From: Gemmata massiliana
GTDB taxonomy: Bacteria > Planctomycetota > Planctomycetia > Gemmatales > Gemmataceae
NCBI GenBank assembly: GCA_000531095.1
Contig: HG799464.1
Coordinates: 1,086,632-1,150,631, forward strand
DNA length: 64,000 nt
Direction: 5' to 3'
A program made the translations under genes and the position numbers. Positions 18,279-27,485 of the stretch are shown here, in pieces (positions within the stretch are counted from its first letter, which is position 1; every line of letters begins with the position of its first letter). Below the pieces are notes generated by a model. That model ran no database searches, was not told the DNA's origin, and worked only from the letters and a program-made list of their open reading frames with translations.

Positions 18279-18587
18279 TTATTTGGGCTTATCTCCTTGC
18301 GGCATCGAATGACCAGATTGATAACCAAGGGGAAACCAGACACCACGTTCGGCGGAATTGCCGACATTTGGTAAAATATGCTTTTTATCAAGATCAGAAA
18401 TTGACACATCCTCAACACAAAATTCTATCGCCGGCATTGGGATAGAATGAAACACTTGCTCTCGCAAGATGACCAAAGCTTCATCTTTCGAAATGGCTGT
18501 TACGCCGCAACCCAACAAGACACCGATAGGGTGTGGCTCATTGATAGTGAGTGCGAACTTGAACCAATACTTATGCAGTTTCATCAT
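18279..18587 (-). CDS. Probable immunity protein of the Rhs toxin
   Basis: The 102-residue, AT-richer gene starts MMKLHKYWFKFALTI and overlaps the end of the Rhs gene by four bases. A small gene immediately after an Rhs/polymorphic-toxin gene is usually the cognate immunity gene, and its unlike base composition fits the exchange of toxin-immunity cassettes. The protein looks alpha/beta, has no signal peptide or membrane helix, and would act in the cytoplasm. I do not recognise the immunity family. Confidence 0.65.
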   Translation of the reverse strand: MMKLHKYWFKFALTINEPHPIGVLLGCGVTAISKDEALVILREQVFHSIPMPAIEFCVEDVSISDLDKKHILPNVGNSAERGVWFPLGYQSGHSMPQGDKPK

Positions 18588-20480
18588 GATGTCGCCGGGA
18601 TAAAGCGTGGCGGTGAGTTTGGCTCAAACCGAATTGCAGGGCCCATATTCGGATTGTGTACACCTGGAACTATGCCATGCGTTGGATCAATACCAGGAAG
18701 AAGGTGTTCCGATCCTTGAAAATAAGGAATACTCCCAGGAGGGGTCAAATAGTCGATGTCGCTTCCCGGACCACGACCTCCTCGCGCCGACGAGCCAACG
18801 ACCTCAAGAGGTCGCCCGGCTCGATCAACACCTGCACGAATAGCATTCACTTCCCCTTGAGTGAGATCACCAAAGCCGGAAGGCTGATTCGCTCCCTTCG
18901 ATGAGTCGACGAATCTCGCGTAAACGATCGGAATCCCGAACAGGAAGACCGAGACAACTGCCTGGTTGACCCGCTCGTTTCCAGTCTGCGTCGTTCCAAA
19001 TGTGTACGCGAAACTATACCCTAATCCATCGAGCGCGAGCAAGGCTGCGGAATTGCCGAGTACCAACTGACTCGCAGCAAGTCCAATCGCCCCGCCCAGC
19101 AGCGCACCCGCCACCCCGCTGGTGATAATGCCTTCCCAGTTCTGTCCCTCCCGCGCGGCGATCGCCCCGCCTAATCCTGCGCCGACTACAATTCCCGCGA
19201 GGGCGGCGCGGGCCGTATTCTGGACAATCGAGAGTACAGCACGTTCCAAGAACTGACCAGTCGGATCGGTACCGTTCGCGGGGCTGTTCCCGACGTAGCG
19301 GTAGAGATTGCTGTCTCCCGCATCGAATCCAATCGGATCCTCGCTGATGAACCGCGCGGTCTCAGGGTCAAAGTACCGGGCGCGGTAGTAGTAGAGGCCG
19401 GTTACTCCATCCCACTCGCGCCCTGTGAACTTGAAGCGGTCCGCGGCTGCCGGGTTCGTCTCGGCCAGAACCGCGCCGAATGCCCCGTAGGTCACGTGAT
19501 TGACAACTTGCCCGGCGGCGCTCACCAGGTCGTGGACCGTGCCGAGCCGGTCCGCGAGGTGCCACACGACGCCCTCACCCGGCCTCGAGCGCGCGAGGAT
19601 TTCGTCAGCGGCATCCCCGAATAAGTATCGACTGATCGCGTTCCCGTTCGCGTCATAGTCCGTCCAGGCGTTCTGTCCATCGTAAGCAATGGCCGTCCTA
19701 AGCCCATTCACTGTACTCGCGATCCGCCGGTCCAGCGCGTCGTATCGATACGCGATGTCGATCAGTAAAGTCCCATCAGCCGCGCGGGCTACCACTTCGG
19801 TCAGACGATTCCGGTGGTCGTAGGTAAAGGCGGTCCACTCACCGGTCGAGATCGACGTCTTGCTGACAAGATTCCCCTCCCCGTCGTAGACGTAGTTGAA
19901 CCGCCCATCGGCCGCGAGTTGATTGTCGGGCCCGACAAGGAGGCCGTCGTCGGTCCGGTTACCGTTCGCGTCATACGCAAAGTCTTCGTCGGTGCCGATG
20001 GCGCGGTCGGACAACAAGAGCTGTCCAGTCGAGTCGTACTGGTACGTCGTCGAATCACCGTGGTGAGTTTCCGTGCCGAGCCACCCGAGCGGGTTATACG
20101 TGTAATCGAACCGGGCCAAGGTGGCGCTCGTCGCGTTCGTATGCGCGATGCTCGCCAACCGACCGACTCCGTCGAAACTGATCGAACTTCGAGCCGCGAG
20201 GATAGTCCCGGCCAAGTCGCTGAATCGATCTGCATTTACACGATCGCCAGTCGAATTGTAGTGAAATTTTATTAGAGCGAAAGGTATTGCCGTTCCTTGC
20301 CATGTCCGCTGAGTGAGTTGATTGTCGGCATCGTAGAGTGATTCGACGCGAACTCCCGAATTGTCTTCGACGGAGAGCCTGTTGCCGGCCGCATCGTACC
20401 CGTAGGTCAGGATGACCCTTGGGATACCAGGAGTGCCGACATTGTCTGCCGAGGTCTGGCGGTTCAAGGCGTCGTAAGTA
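18584..20480 (-). pseudogene. Rhs-repeat polymorphic toxin, 5'-truncated by an IS630 element
   Basis: About 630 C-terminal residues of an Rhs/YD-repeat protein remain. Repeats such as YDAAGNRL, YDADNQL, YDSTGQLL and YDALDRR lead to the RHS core (DRLGTVHDLV, then YYRARYFDPETARF and RYVGNSPANGTDP). Next come Gly/Ala-rich, probably membrane-crossing segments (~410-500). The last ~75 residues form a toxin tip with VVGSSARGGRGPGSDIDYL, the GS-x(n)-D-x-D signature of minimal nucleotidyltransferases. The repeat motif TYDALNR runs exactly to the IS boundary, so the 5' part including any secretion region is lost. The tip and immunity gene remain intact. Confidence 0.85.
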
Positions 20481-21717
20481 CAGCTCCCCGTAAGTAGGGG
20501 AACAGGTTACAGTCTATCGCTCCACCCGAGTCCTCGATCAAGGATGATCATGGCGCCGGCAACGACACGCCAGACCGTTCGCCTGACGACCGCTCAACGT
20601 CAAGAGCTCCAGTCCATGCTCCGGCGGACGACTCTGGCCGCCGGTCTGGCCCGACGAGCACGCGCCATTCTGCTTCTCGCCGACGGCCACTCCGTTTCGG
20701 CCGTCGGACGGACTGTGGCGATGCAACGGCGCCACCTGTACAAGTGGATGGATCGCTTTCGCGACCACGGCCTCGATGGTCTCTCCGACGCGAAACGACC
20801 GGGCCGCCCGCCCGTCTTTTCCCCCCGAGGTCGCGGTGCATCTGGTCAAGATCGCCTGTGAACGGCCCGATGACGTTGGCCGGTCGCTGTCGCACTGGGA
20901 CTGTGCCGAGTTGGCTCGACAGTTGGTGGCCGACGAGGTGGTGGAGGCGATCTCGCCCCAGACGGTGCAGCGGATGCTGGCGAACCACGAACTCAAGCCG
21001 TGGCGGAAGCACCTGTGGCTGTCGCCGAAGGTGCCGCGTGACGCGGAGTTCTGCCGACGGGTGAAGAATATCTGTTCGCTCTACACCCGCAAATTGGCCG
21101 CGAATGAAGTGGTTCTGTGCGCGGACGAGAAGACCAGCCTCCAGCCACGCACGCGGAAGTCGCCGACGTTGCCGGCCCAACCGGGCCTTCCGGTTCGTGT
21201 GGAGCACGAGTACGAGCGCAAGGGGGCGTTGAACCTGTTCGCGGCCTTCGACACGCGCACGGGCAAGGTCTATGCCCACACGGCCGAACGGAAGCGACAG
21301 AAGGAGCTCTTGGAGTTCCTGGAGCAACTCGATCGGGAAATCGCGCCGGAGATCACGACGGTGCACCTGGTGATGGACAACTTGCGGATGCACACGGGCC
21401 GACAGGTGCAAGCGTGGCTGGCGAAGCACCCTCGCTTCACGTTCCACCACCCGCCGGTTCACTGTTCGTGGATGAACCAAGTGGAGCAGTGGTTCAGCAT
21501 CCTGCAACGCAAGCGCCTGGCCATCGCCGACTTTGCGGACAAGGCCCACTTGGCCGAACGCCTGCATGCGTTCGTGAAGGAGTGGAACGAACATGCCCAT
21601 CCGTTCAATTGGACCCGAAAGTCCGTGACCAAGATCATGGCCAAGTGCGAACTCGCCAAAAGCGAAAACCCTGTGACGATCGCCGCGTGAGATTGTTCCC
21701 CTACTTACGGGGAGCTG
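20481..21717 (+). mobile_element. Complete IS630-family insertion sequence
   Basis: The 1237-bp element has perfect 24-bp inverted repeats (20481-20504 and 21694-21717, outer end CAGCTCCCCGTAAG) flanked on both sides by TA (20479-20480 and 21718-21719), the target duplication of the IS630/Tc1 group. It contains one transposase in two overlapping frames. It sits between two genes that both lack their 5' ends and point away from it. Confidence 0.95.
20550..21690 (+). CDS. IS630-family transposase, two overlapping frames
   Basis: Frame one (20550-20861) encodes the N-terminal helix-turn-helix region (ILLLADGHSVSAVGRTV), like that of other IS630 transposases. Frame two, open from 20776 to 21690, encodes the catalytic DDE domain, with D in LCADEKTSLQ, D in LVMDNLRMH and E in NQVEQWF. 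The protein family needs the two joined as GRPPVF then PPEVAVHL, a +1 shift within the run TTTTCCCCCC at about 20817-20826. A CCC codon followed by CGA there is a reasonable +1 slip site, so programmed frameshifting is possible; a decayed element is the alternative. The ATG at 20544 is also usable. Confidence 0.88.
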
Positions 21718-21719
21718 TA

Positions 21720-22739
21720 CTGAGTTCCGGGGCCGCGCCGTGGTTCACCGAGGTGCTGCGACGGCCCGAGGAGATCGGCGACCTGTCGAACGCGGCCCGG
21801 CGGAAGATGCCGGCGCTGATGCGCAACGCCGACGGACGGGCGCTGACTCTCACGCACCGGCAGATCAACACGGTAATCCGCGCCGCGGCCCGGGCGATGT
21901 TCCGGCCGCCGGGTAGCACCCTGGCGGCCGCGCCGGCCACACTGGAGCCGAGCGACCTGTACGCCCAGTTGCACTATCGAGGAGCCGGGAACCCGTTCTG
22001 CGTGTTGCCGCGGACCGCGATCTCGAACTGTTTCCCGGGCCTCGAATTCGACTTCCGCAACTTGTGGCGGCGGGCCTTCGTCGGACTGGTTCTGCTGGAG
22101 AATAATAACTACGTGGTCGCGGCCGAGGACGCGAAGCTAAAGCACCTCGTGGGGCACCGGTTGGTGCGCGTGGACGGCACGCCAACGACGGTGGTGACGC
22201 AGGGCCCCGTCTTCCCCGGCGGCCCCAGCGGCCCACTCGCGACCACGGTCAACCCGAACGCGGTCTCCTTCATGGAGTGGTCGAACCTGCTGGCCGCTGT
22301 CCTCCAAAAGGCCGGGGAGGAGGTTCCCTGCGAGTTCACCAAGGAGAAGTCCGACGCGGAAGTGGTCTGGAGTAACGAGCTGCCGACGGTCACGGTGAAA
22401 CTGGAGGTCCGCGACATCTTCGAGGGCGATTCCGCGGCGATCGCGGCCGGTGTCCTGGAACCGGGCGAACTCACGCAGGGACTGTGCGCCCCGTGGCAAA
22501 ACGATTACCGCGAGTGCGCCTGCTACTACTGGGCCGCGAGCCGCCCGGACTACGTGAACGTAGAAGCGGGGCCGGACGGCCTGAGTCACGGCGACATGTG
22601 GCTGGCGAAGGAGCGCACCGGGAACTACATTCCCGACGACCGCACGGACTCGCGGCTGGTCACCTACGACGACCTCTTCCGGGACTGGGAGAAGGAACTG
22701 AAATTCATTATCCGGGGCCGTGACGCGGAGGAGTCGTGA
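21720..22739 (+). pseudogene. LodA/GoxA-like (CTQ oxidase family) protein, 5'-truncated
   Basis: About 340 C-terminal residues remain, reading in frame from the IS630 boundary; no initiation site is visible. The stretches NCFPGLEFDFRNLWRR and APWQNDYRECACYYWAASRP, then HGDMWLAKERTG and TYDDLFRDWEKEL, look like the C-terminal half of LodA/GoxA-type amino-acid oxidases, whose cysteine tryptophylquinone is made from a Cys and a Trp in the protein. A PDZ-like segment (~110-140) interrupts it. The stop overlaps the radical SAM gene (GTGA). The neighbours fit cofactor maturation. Family assignment is from memory of motifs and is moderate. Confidence 0.6.
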
Positions 22740-24157
22740 GCACGATCCCGCTGCCCCTGATCGAACCCGAGCCGGTGGCCGAATCGCGCGCCGGCGGGCC
22801 GCTCGCGGAGATGGCTCGCGCGCTGGCCGGGCGCGTCCGGTCCGATTCGCGTCCCCGGGTGCCGGCGGCCCACCTCGTTCCCGGCGGGACCGCGGACCAG
22901 TTGCTCGTCGTCAACGGGAGCCGACTGTACGCCATCTCGGCGGACGGGGTCGAGGACCTGGTGGCCGCGATCGGCGCGGGTGACGCGGCCGCGACCGAGC
23001 GGGCGCTCACACGGTTCGGCCTCGACGCACCGCCCGTGATCGACGACCGCCCGCTCGCCGCACCCCCGCTGCACGCGATCTCTCTCGCCGTCGCCCAGAA
23101 ATGTAACCTGGCTTGCTCGTACTGCTACGCGCAGCAGGGCGAGTTCGGCGGCCCGGCGAAGGACATGTCGTTCGAAACCGCGCGCCGCTCTATAGACCTG
23201 TTGCTCACCGACCGCGCGCCGGGCGAGGGCGTCAACGTGGCGTTTCTGGGCGGCGAGCCGCTCGCCAACCGCGCGGTTCTGCGACAGGCCACGTGCTACG
23301 CGAGCGAGTTGGCCGCGGCCCGTGGGGTCGAACTGCGGCTCTCCGTTACGACCAACGGCACCCTACTGACCGCGGAAGACGCCGCGTTCTTCGAGGAGCA
23401 CGGCTTCGCGGTCACGGTCAGTCTCGACGGGACGCGCGCGGGACACGATCGGCTCCGCCCGTTCAAGAACGGCACCGGGAGCTTCGACCGGATCCTGACC
23501 CGCGTTCACCCGCTCCTCGAGCGGCAGAGGCGGATGCAGGTGTCGGCCCGGGTCACCGTGACGCCCCAGAACATGGACCTCCCGGCGGCGCTGGATCAGT
23601 TCGTTGGTTTGGGCTTTCACAGCGTGGGTTTCTCGCCCCTGCTTCGCGCACCGAACGGTACCGGAGAAATGAGCACGGACCACTTGGAGCAAATGCTGGA
23701 AGGCATGATCGCGTGCGGTTTGACTTTCGAGCAAAAGGTCTTGCGCGGGGCGCGCTACCCGTTCTTAAACATGACTAACGCCCTTCGCGAACTGCACCGC
23801 GGAACGCACCGCCCTTACCCGTGTGGAGCGGGAGCCGGATACTTGGGCGTGTCGGCCGACGGGGAACTGGCCGCGTGCCACCGGTTCGTGGGCGACGCGG
23901 CGGGAGCAATGGGAAACCTGGATACGGGCATTGATCAGCAGCGCCGCGGCAATTGGCTGGCCGCCCGACACGTGCACACGCAGCAACCGTGCGACCGGTG
24001 CTGGGCGCGCTACCTGTGTGGGGGCGGGTGCCACCACGAGGTGCTGGCTCGGGGGCGCACGGCGTGCGAGTTCATTCGCGGCTGGCTGCACTATACCATC
24101 CAAGCCTACGGGCGGCTCTCGCGGCTCACGCCCGACTGGTTCCGGGGTGGAACGTGA
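22736..24157 (+). CDS. Radical SAM/SPASM peptide-modifying maturase
   Basis: The 473-residue product has an N-terminal ~100-residue region like a peptide-recognition domain. The radical SAM cluster C123-x3-C127-x2-C130 (CNLACSYCY) is followed by FLGGEPL and TTNGTLL. The SPASM domain has CGAGAGYLGVSADG, AACHRF and CDRCWARYLCGGGCHHE, very like QhpD-type maturases that crosslink the subunit of quinohemoprotein amine dehydrogenase, and like anaerobic sulfatase maturases. It starts at GTG 22736, overlapping the upstream stop, and overlaps the next gene. A role in maturing the LodA-like protein is inferred from this coupling. Confidence 0.85.
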   Translation: MSTIPLPLIEPEPVAESRAGGPLAEMARALAGRVRSDSRPRVPAAHLVPGGTADQLLVVNGSRLYAISADGVEDLVAAIGAGDAAATERALTRFGLDAPPVIDDRPLAAPPLHAISLAVAQKCNLACSYCYAQQGEFGGPAKDMSFETARRSIDLLLTDRAPGEGVNVAFLGGEPLANRAVLRQATCYASELAAARGVELRLSVTTNGTLLTAEDAAFFEEHGFAVTVSLDGTRAGHDRLRPFKNGTGSFDRILTRVHPLLERQRRMQVSARVTVTPQNMDLPAALDQFVGLGFHSVGFSPLLRAPNGTGEMSTDHLEQMLEGMIACGLTFEQKVLRGARYPFLNMTNALRELHRGTHRPYPCGAGAGYLGVSADGELAACHRFVGDAAGAMGNLDTGIDQQRRGNWLAARHVHTQQPCDRCWARYLCGGGCHHEVLARGRTACEFIRGWLHYTIQAYGRLSRLTPDWFRGGT

Positions 24158-25650
24158 GCCGCCCCGAAGCGGTCGACGCGGTGGTCTTCGGGGCCGGGCC
24201 CGCGGGTTGCACGGTGGCCCTCCGACTGCTGGCGCTCGGGTACCGCGTAGCGGTGGTCGAGCGACACGACTTCCCGCGGCCGCGGATCGGCGAGGCCCTT
24301 TCCCCCGGTATCTGGAATCTCCTGGAGTACCTCCAGATCAAGAATGCCCTCGACGGGGCGCGCGCTCAGAACGGTGTGTCGACGCGGATCGCGTGGGAGC
24401 GGCGCGAGCCCGAACTGGCGGAAGCACCACAACATCAACTCGGCGTCGTTGTGGACCGCGGGGAGTTTGATGCCCGGTTACTGGCGTCCGTCCGGAGTGC
24501 GGGGGGACAGACATTTCAACCGGCGGAACCACAGTGCATCGGTGGCGGCCCCGGTGCATGGGAGGTACACATTTCCGGGTCGAGCGGTGCAACTATCGTT
24601 AGTGCGAGATTGATCCTTGATGCTCGTGGGCGGAGCGGGCACTCCCGGACCCGCGCTCCTACCGGACCCGCGACGATCGCTCTCTGGACCGACACGCCCG
24701 CCCCGCCTGCCCCTCCAGAAACTCGCCTGGAAGCTCTCGAACGTGGGTGGCTGTGGGGGACACGGCTCCCATGCGGACGCTACCGCCTCATGGCGTTCGT
24801 CGATCCGGATGCGATCAAGGGCGGCGGGACCGGGGTTGTGTTCAGCGACCTCCTCAGCCGTTCGACCCTGTTCTCGTGGGCGCGGTCAGTATTCACTCCC
24901 CCCGTCCGCGCGTGTTCGGCGACACCGTACATCGACCAAGACGTCTGGAAACCAGGGACCATGAAACTGGGCGACGCCGCGCTGGCACTCGACCCACTCT
25001 CATCGAGCGGTGTCGAGAAAGCAATGCGGCTCGCACTTCAATCGGCATTAGTAGCGAACACGGTACTCCGCAACCCGGCCGCGGGCCCTCTGGCGCATGA
25101 GTTTTACGAATCGTCGCTGGTGACCGCGGCCGCGGCACACGTCGCTTGGGCGCGCGGCTTCTACGCTCGTGCCTGGCCGGGGGACGGGTTCCCCTTCTGG
25201 TACAACCGCTCGCGCCCGCTGACCCCGTCTCCTGGAGAACCGGCACTCGCGGCGCGTGTACGGGAAGTTAGCCTTTCCGAACCGCAAATCGCCGAGAGCG
25301 GCTCGGAACAAGCCGCTCTAACGAGCGCCGAGCACCTTCGATCCGTATCCGCGAACGGGGTCTTACGTGCAACGGTCCGGCTTTCCCCAATGGTCCGGTT
25401 CGTTCGCATACCGTGCGTGGTGGGTAATGTTATCGAAATGCGACTCGCGGCGACGCACCCCGCACTCGGGCGCCCGTTGGCTTTCCTGGGGGGGGGAGAA
25501 ATCGCCCCTCTCCTTCAGGCCGTGCCGCTTGCTCGAAGTCTCGGGAATCTGGTGGGGTTGTGGTCTTCCCATCTCCCCCAAGACGTGTCAGCACGACTGG
25601 CTGGTTGGTTGGTCGCCCGCGGGCTGATCGCAACGAGTGGCGAGCGTTGA
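24154..25650 (+). CDS. FAD-dependent oxidoreductase, LodB/QhpG-like
   Basis: The 498-residue flavoprotein has the N-terminal dinucleotide site VVFGAGPAGCTVALRLL (~residues 10-26), RPRIGEALSPG, and a second FAD motif around KLGDAALALDPLSSSG (~270-285). This is the pattern of tryptophan-halogenase-like monooxygenases, including LodB and QhpG, which act on a Trp during cysteine tryptophylquinone formation. A C-terminal ~130-residue domain of unknown role follows. The GTG at 24154 overlaps the stop of the radical SAM gene. It is the third gene of the coupled set; the substrate gene at its head is truncated. Confidence 0.82.
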   Translation: MSRPEAVDAVVFGAGPAGCTVALRLLALGYRVAVVERHDFPRPRIGEALSPGIWNLLEYLQIKNALDGARAQNGVSTRIAWERREPELAEAPQHQLGVVVDRGEFDARLLASVRSAGGQTFQPAEPQCIGGGPGAWEVHISGSSGATIVSARLILDARGRSGHSRTRAPTGPATIALWTDTPAPPAPPETRLEALERGWLWGTRLPCGRYRLMAFVDPDAIKGGGTGVVFSDLLSRSTLFSWARSVFTPPVRACSATPYIDQDVWKPGTMKLGDAALALDPLSSSGVEKAMRLALQSALVANTVLRNPAAGPLAHEFYESSLVTAAAAHVAWARGFYARAWPGDGFPFWYNRSRPLTPSPGEPALAARVREVSLSEPQIAESGSEQAALTSAEHLRSVSANGVLRATVRLSPMVRFVRIPCVVGNVIEMRLAATHPALGRPLAFLGGGEIAPLLQAVPLARSLGNLVGLWSSHLPQDVSARLAGWLVARGLIATSGER

Positions 25651-25881
25651 TGGCGTGGATTTTCATGTCGACAGTTTGCTGCAATCCCAATTGAACGTCC
25701 CAGACTTCGCCCCCCCCAATTCGGTCGCCCACTAAATTCTTTTGTGGTGATGTGCATGTCGGCAGCTTTCAATTTTTTCAACTGCACCAAAAAGCGAGTG
25801 CCGCTGAGAAATCGGAGCGAAGGCCGGCGCTCACAACGGGCACGGGGATCTTCACCCACGCCGCCATGATGGCGTACATGA

Positions 25882-26195
25882 CGACCATCGCGGGCAACCG
25901 CAAACGAGGGGGGCTCCGTGCTGCCGGTGGCCGTGACCGCGGCCGTGTGGGCTGAATACGTGCGGGTGCCCGACGGGTCGCCGGACAGGACGAGGCCGGG
26001 CGATTGTGGGACGTGCTCCACATGCTGGGGTTTGCCATCCGGCGCGATGTCAGCGGCAGCCCCGAACTGCTTTACCCGTTGCGTGTGCGAAACGACACCT
26101 CCGAGGGTGAACCGCCGCTGATCTCCCTTAAGGCGGTGTGCGGACCGAACGACGGGTCGCCGTGCATCACCGCTATGCTTCCCGACGAAGATTGA
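25882..26195 (+). pseudogene. Frameshifted remnant of a small planctomycete protein (DUF6573-like)
   Basis: The first frame after a stop at 25879-25881 reads VLPVAVTAAVWAEYV. The match continues after a -1 shift near 25975-25990 as QDEAGRLWDVLHMLGFAIRR, then LISLKAVCGPNDG and ITAMLPDED. Together these form most of a ~100-residue protein of the DUF6573 type often found on mobile DNA. The N-terminal ~30 residues are missing. The stretch 25651-25881 holds nothing I can support. Confidence 0.6.
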
Positions 26196-26254
26196 GCCGT
26201 CCATGTCCGGTCCGGTTCCGTGTGCTGCCAGCAGAATCGTGGTAGCGTCCGAAT

Positions 26255-26608
26255 GTGACCGGACCAGAACACATCAGATACGACCTGAATCAGCTCTTGG
26301 ACGCGGCGCTCCGCCCGCTCTTCGGGGACAACCTGGGGCGATATCACGCAGAAGTGGAGCGACACGACACCGAGGTGCGGGAGCTCCAGGATCGTGCCCG
26401 CCGCGTGGTCCAAGAGCTCCTCATCGAAGCACTGGACCGGTTGACGTTTTTCGGCGGCGACCGGCTGACGCTTCTCCCCGATGCCGAGCGGATCACCCAA
26501 GCCCGGCGAGCGGAGCTGGAGCGAGAATTACACGAGGCGCTCGTCACCGCGCGGGACACGCATCAGCGCCGCGTGGCGACCCTTCGGGTTGTTCCGGGCG
26601 ATGAGTGA
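26255..26608 (+). CDS. Hypothetical small helical protein
   Basis: The 117-residue product is rich in Leu, Glu and Arg and probably almost entirely alpha-helical, possibly a coiled coil (~30-110). No signal peptide, cysteine motif or recognised domain. The GTG at 26255 is the first available start and has no clear ribosome-binding site. It is flanked by gene remnants, so it could itself be residual. Confidence 0.5.
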   Translation: MTGPEHIRYDLNQLLDAALRPLFGDNLGRYHAEVERHDTEVRELQDRARRVVQELLIEALDRLTFFGGDRLTLLPDAERITQARRAELERELHEALVTARDTHQRRVATLRVVPGDE

Positions 26609-26757
26609 CGACGCGCCCCGTGCATTCCCGCAATGCGACCCGAGGCGAGTCCAGCGCAAAGCGGCACACGGCCAGAACTAGACTTCCAACTGACGCGGCG
26701 TGTGCAGTGGGGCGTCTCTGAATGCTTCGGCTATCTCCGCACCGCGATACCGAAACG

Positions 26758-26795
26758 CACTCTACTTCGGAGCGACGTCGCTCCGAAGTAGAGTG
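26758..26795. repeat. Perfect 38-bp palindrome
   Basis: The arms at 26758-26776 (CACTCTACTTCGGAGCGAC) and 26777-26795 are exact complements with no loop. No T-run follows on either strand. It lies ~40 bp before a truncated gene. It could be two abutted IS ends or a protein-binding site. Confidence 0.85.
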
Positions 26796-26833
26796 ACTGG
26801 TGAGATATTTTGTACCCAACTTCCGAGGTCGCC

Positions 26834-27007
26834 GTGTCGTTTCGTTTTCCTCAGCCGAACAACGAGGACGACTTCGAACTCTTCTGCTTGCGGCTCCTCC
26901 GCGAGCTGTGGCAGTGCCCCACCCGAGTGCAACTCGTTACCCAGATGTGGAACGATCCCGAACCGCCGTCCGAAACGATTCGGGACCACTCTGGTTTTAC
27001 TTCCTGA
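26834..27007 (+). pseudogene. N-terminal fragment of a nuclease-type effector gene
   Basis: The 57-codon frame reads FRFPQPNNEDDFELFCLRLL then RELWQCP, resembling the start of restriction-endonuclease-like N-terminal domains found on large planctomycete signalling or defence proteins. Intact relatives go on to a QxGVD-type catalytic segment. Here the similarity ends after ~30 residues and a stop follows. The GTG at 26834 is the probable original start. Confidence 0.45.
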
Positions 27008-27224
27008 GCACTTGAGCTGGACGAACTACTTACTTTCGTTCGGTTTGGACGGGGCAGTCGTGCTCGTTTCGGGCTTGGGCTTGGGTTTCGGCTCCGGTTT
27101 CGGGTGACCACCGTTGGCCATGACACATCTCCTGAAGCGGCTGGGATGCGGGACACGAATAGTCGAAGTCTGACTATTCCACCTCAGACTTTAACATCGG
27201 CGGTTTTCCCCTTCAAGGGCGCCG

Positions 27225-27485
27225 ATGGAGAAGAAGTCGATCCACACACGGGAGTACGACACGTTCCTGCGCTTACTCAAGCGGGCCCGGGAGGACGCGC
27301 AACTGACCCAAGTGGATCTCGCGAACGCGCTCGAAAGGTCCCAGTCGTTCGTGAGCAAGATCGAGCGCGGTGAGACCCGACTCGATATCATCCAGCTGCG
27401 CACGATCTTGAGCGCGCTCCAGACGTCCCTCCCCGACTTTGCTCAGCAACTGGAGCGCGAACTCACGCGTGGGACGAAGCGCTGA
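27225..27485 (+). CDS. XRE-family helix-turn-helix regulator
   Basis: The 86-residue single-domain protein has the HTH_3 fold: LTQVDLANALERSQSFVSKIERGE (~28-51) holds the recognition helix, and RLDIIQLRTILSAL completes the bundle. No partner toxin gene is adjacent; the convergent gene is a broken membrane protein whose 3' end overlaps it by 23 bases. Target unknown. Confidence 0.85.
   Translation: MEKKSIHTREYDTFLRLLKRAREDAQLTQVDLANALERSQSFVSKIERGETRLDIIQLRTILSALQTSLPDFAQQLERELTRGTKR

Noticed and set aside
18200-18290. A GC-rich hairpin followed by AT-rich sequence as a terminator
   Set aside because: The stem GCGGGCG/CGCCCGC is interrupted, and the following bases are mixed A and T rather than a T-run, so I did not list it as a terminator.
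21117-21719. A continuous frame that joins the IS630 element to the LodA-like sequence
   Set aside because: Within the element it is out of frame with the transposase and only open by chance, so it is not a real fusion gene.
27273-27462. Extension of the membrane protein through the XRE gene
   Set aside because: That part is exactly antisense to the XRE regulator. The natural C-terminus lies in another frame, so a frameshift is the better reading.
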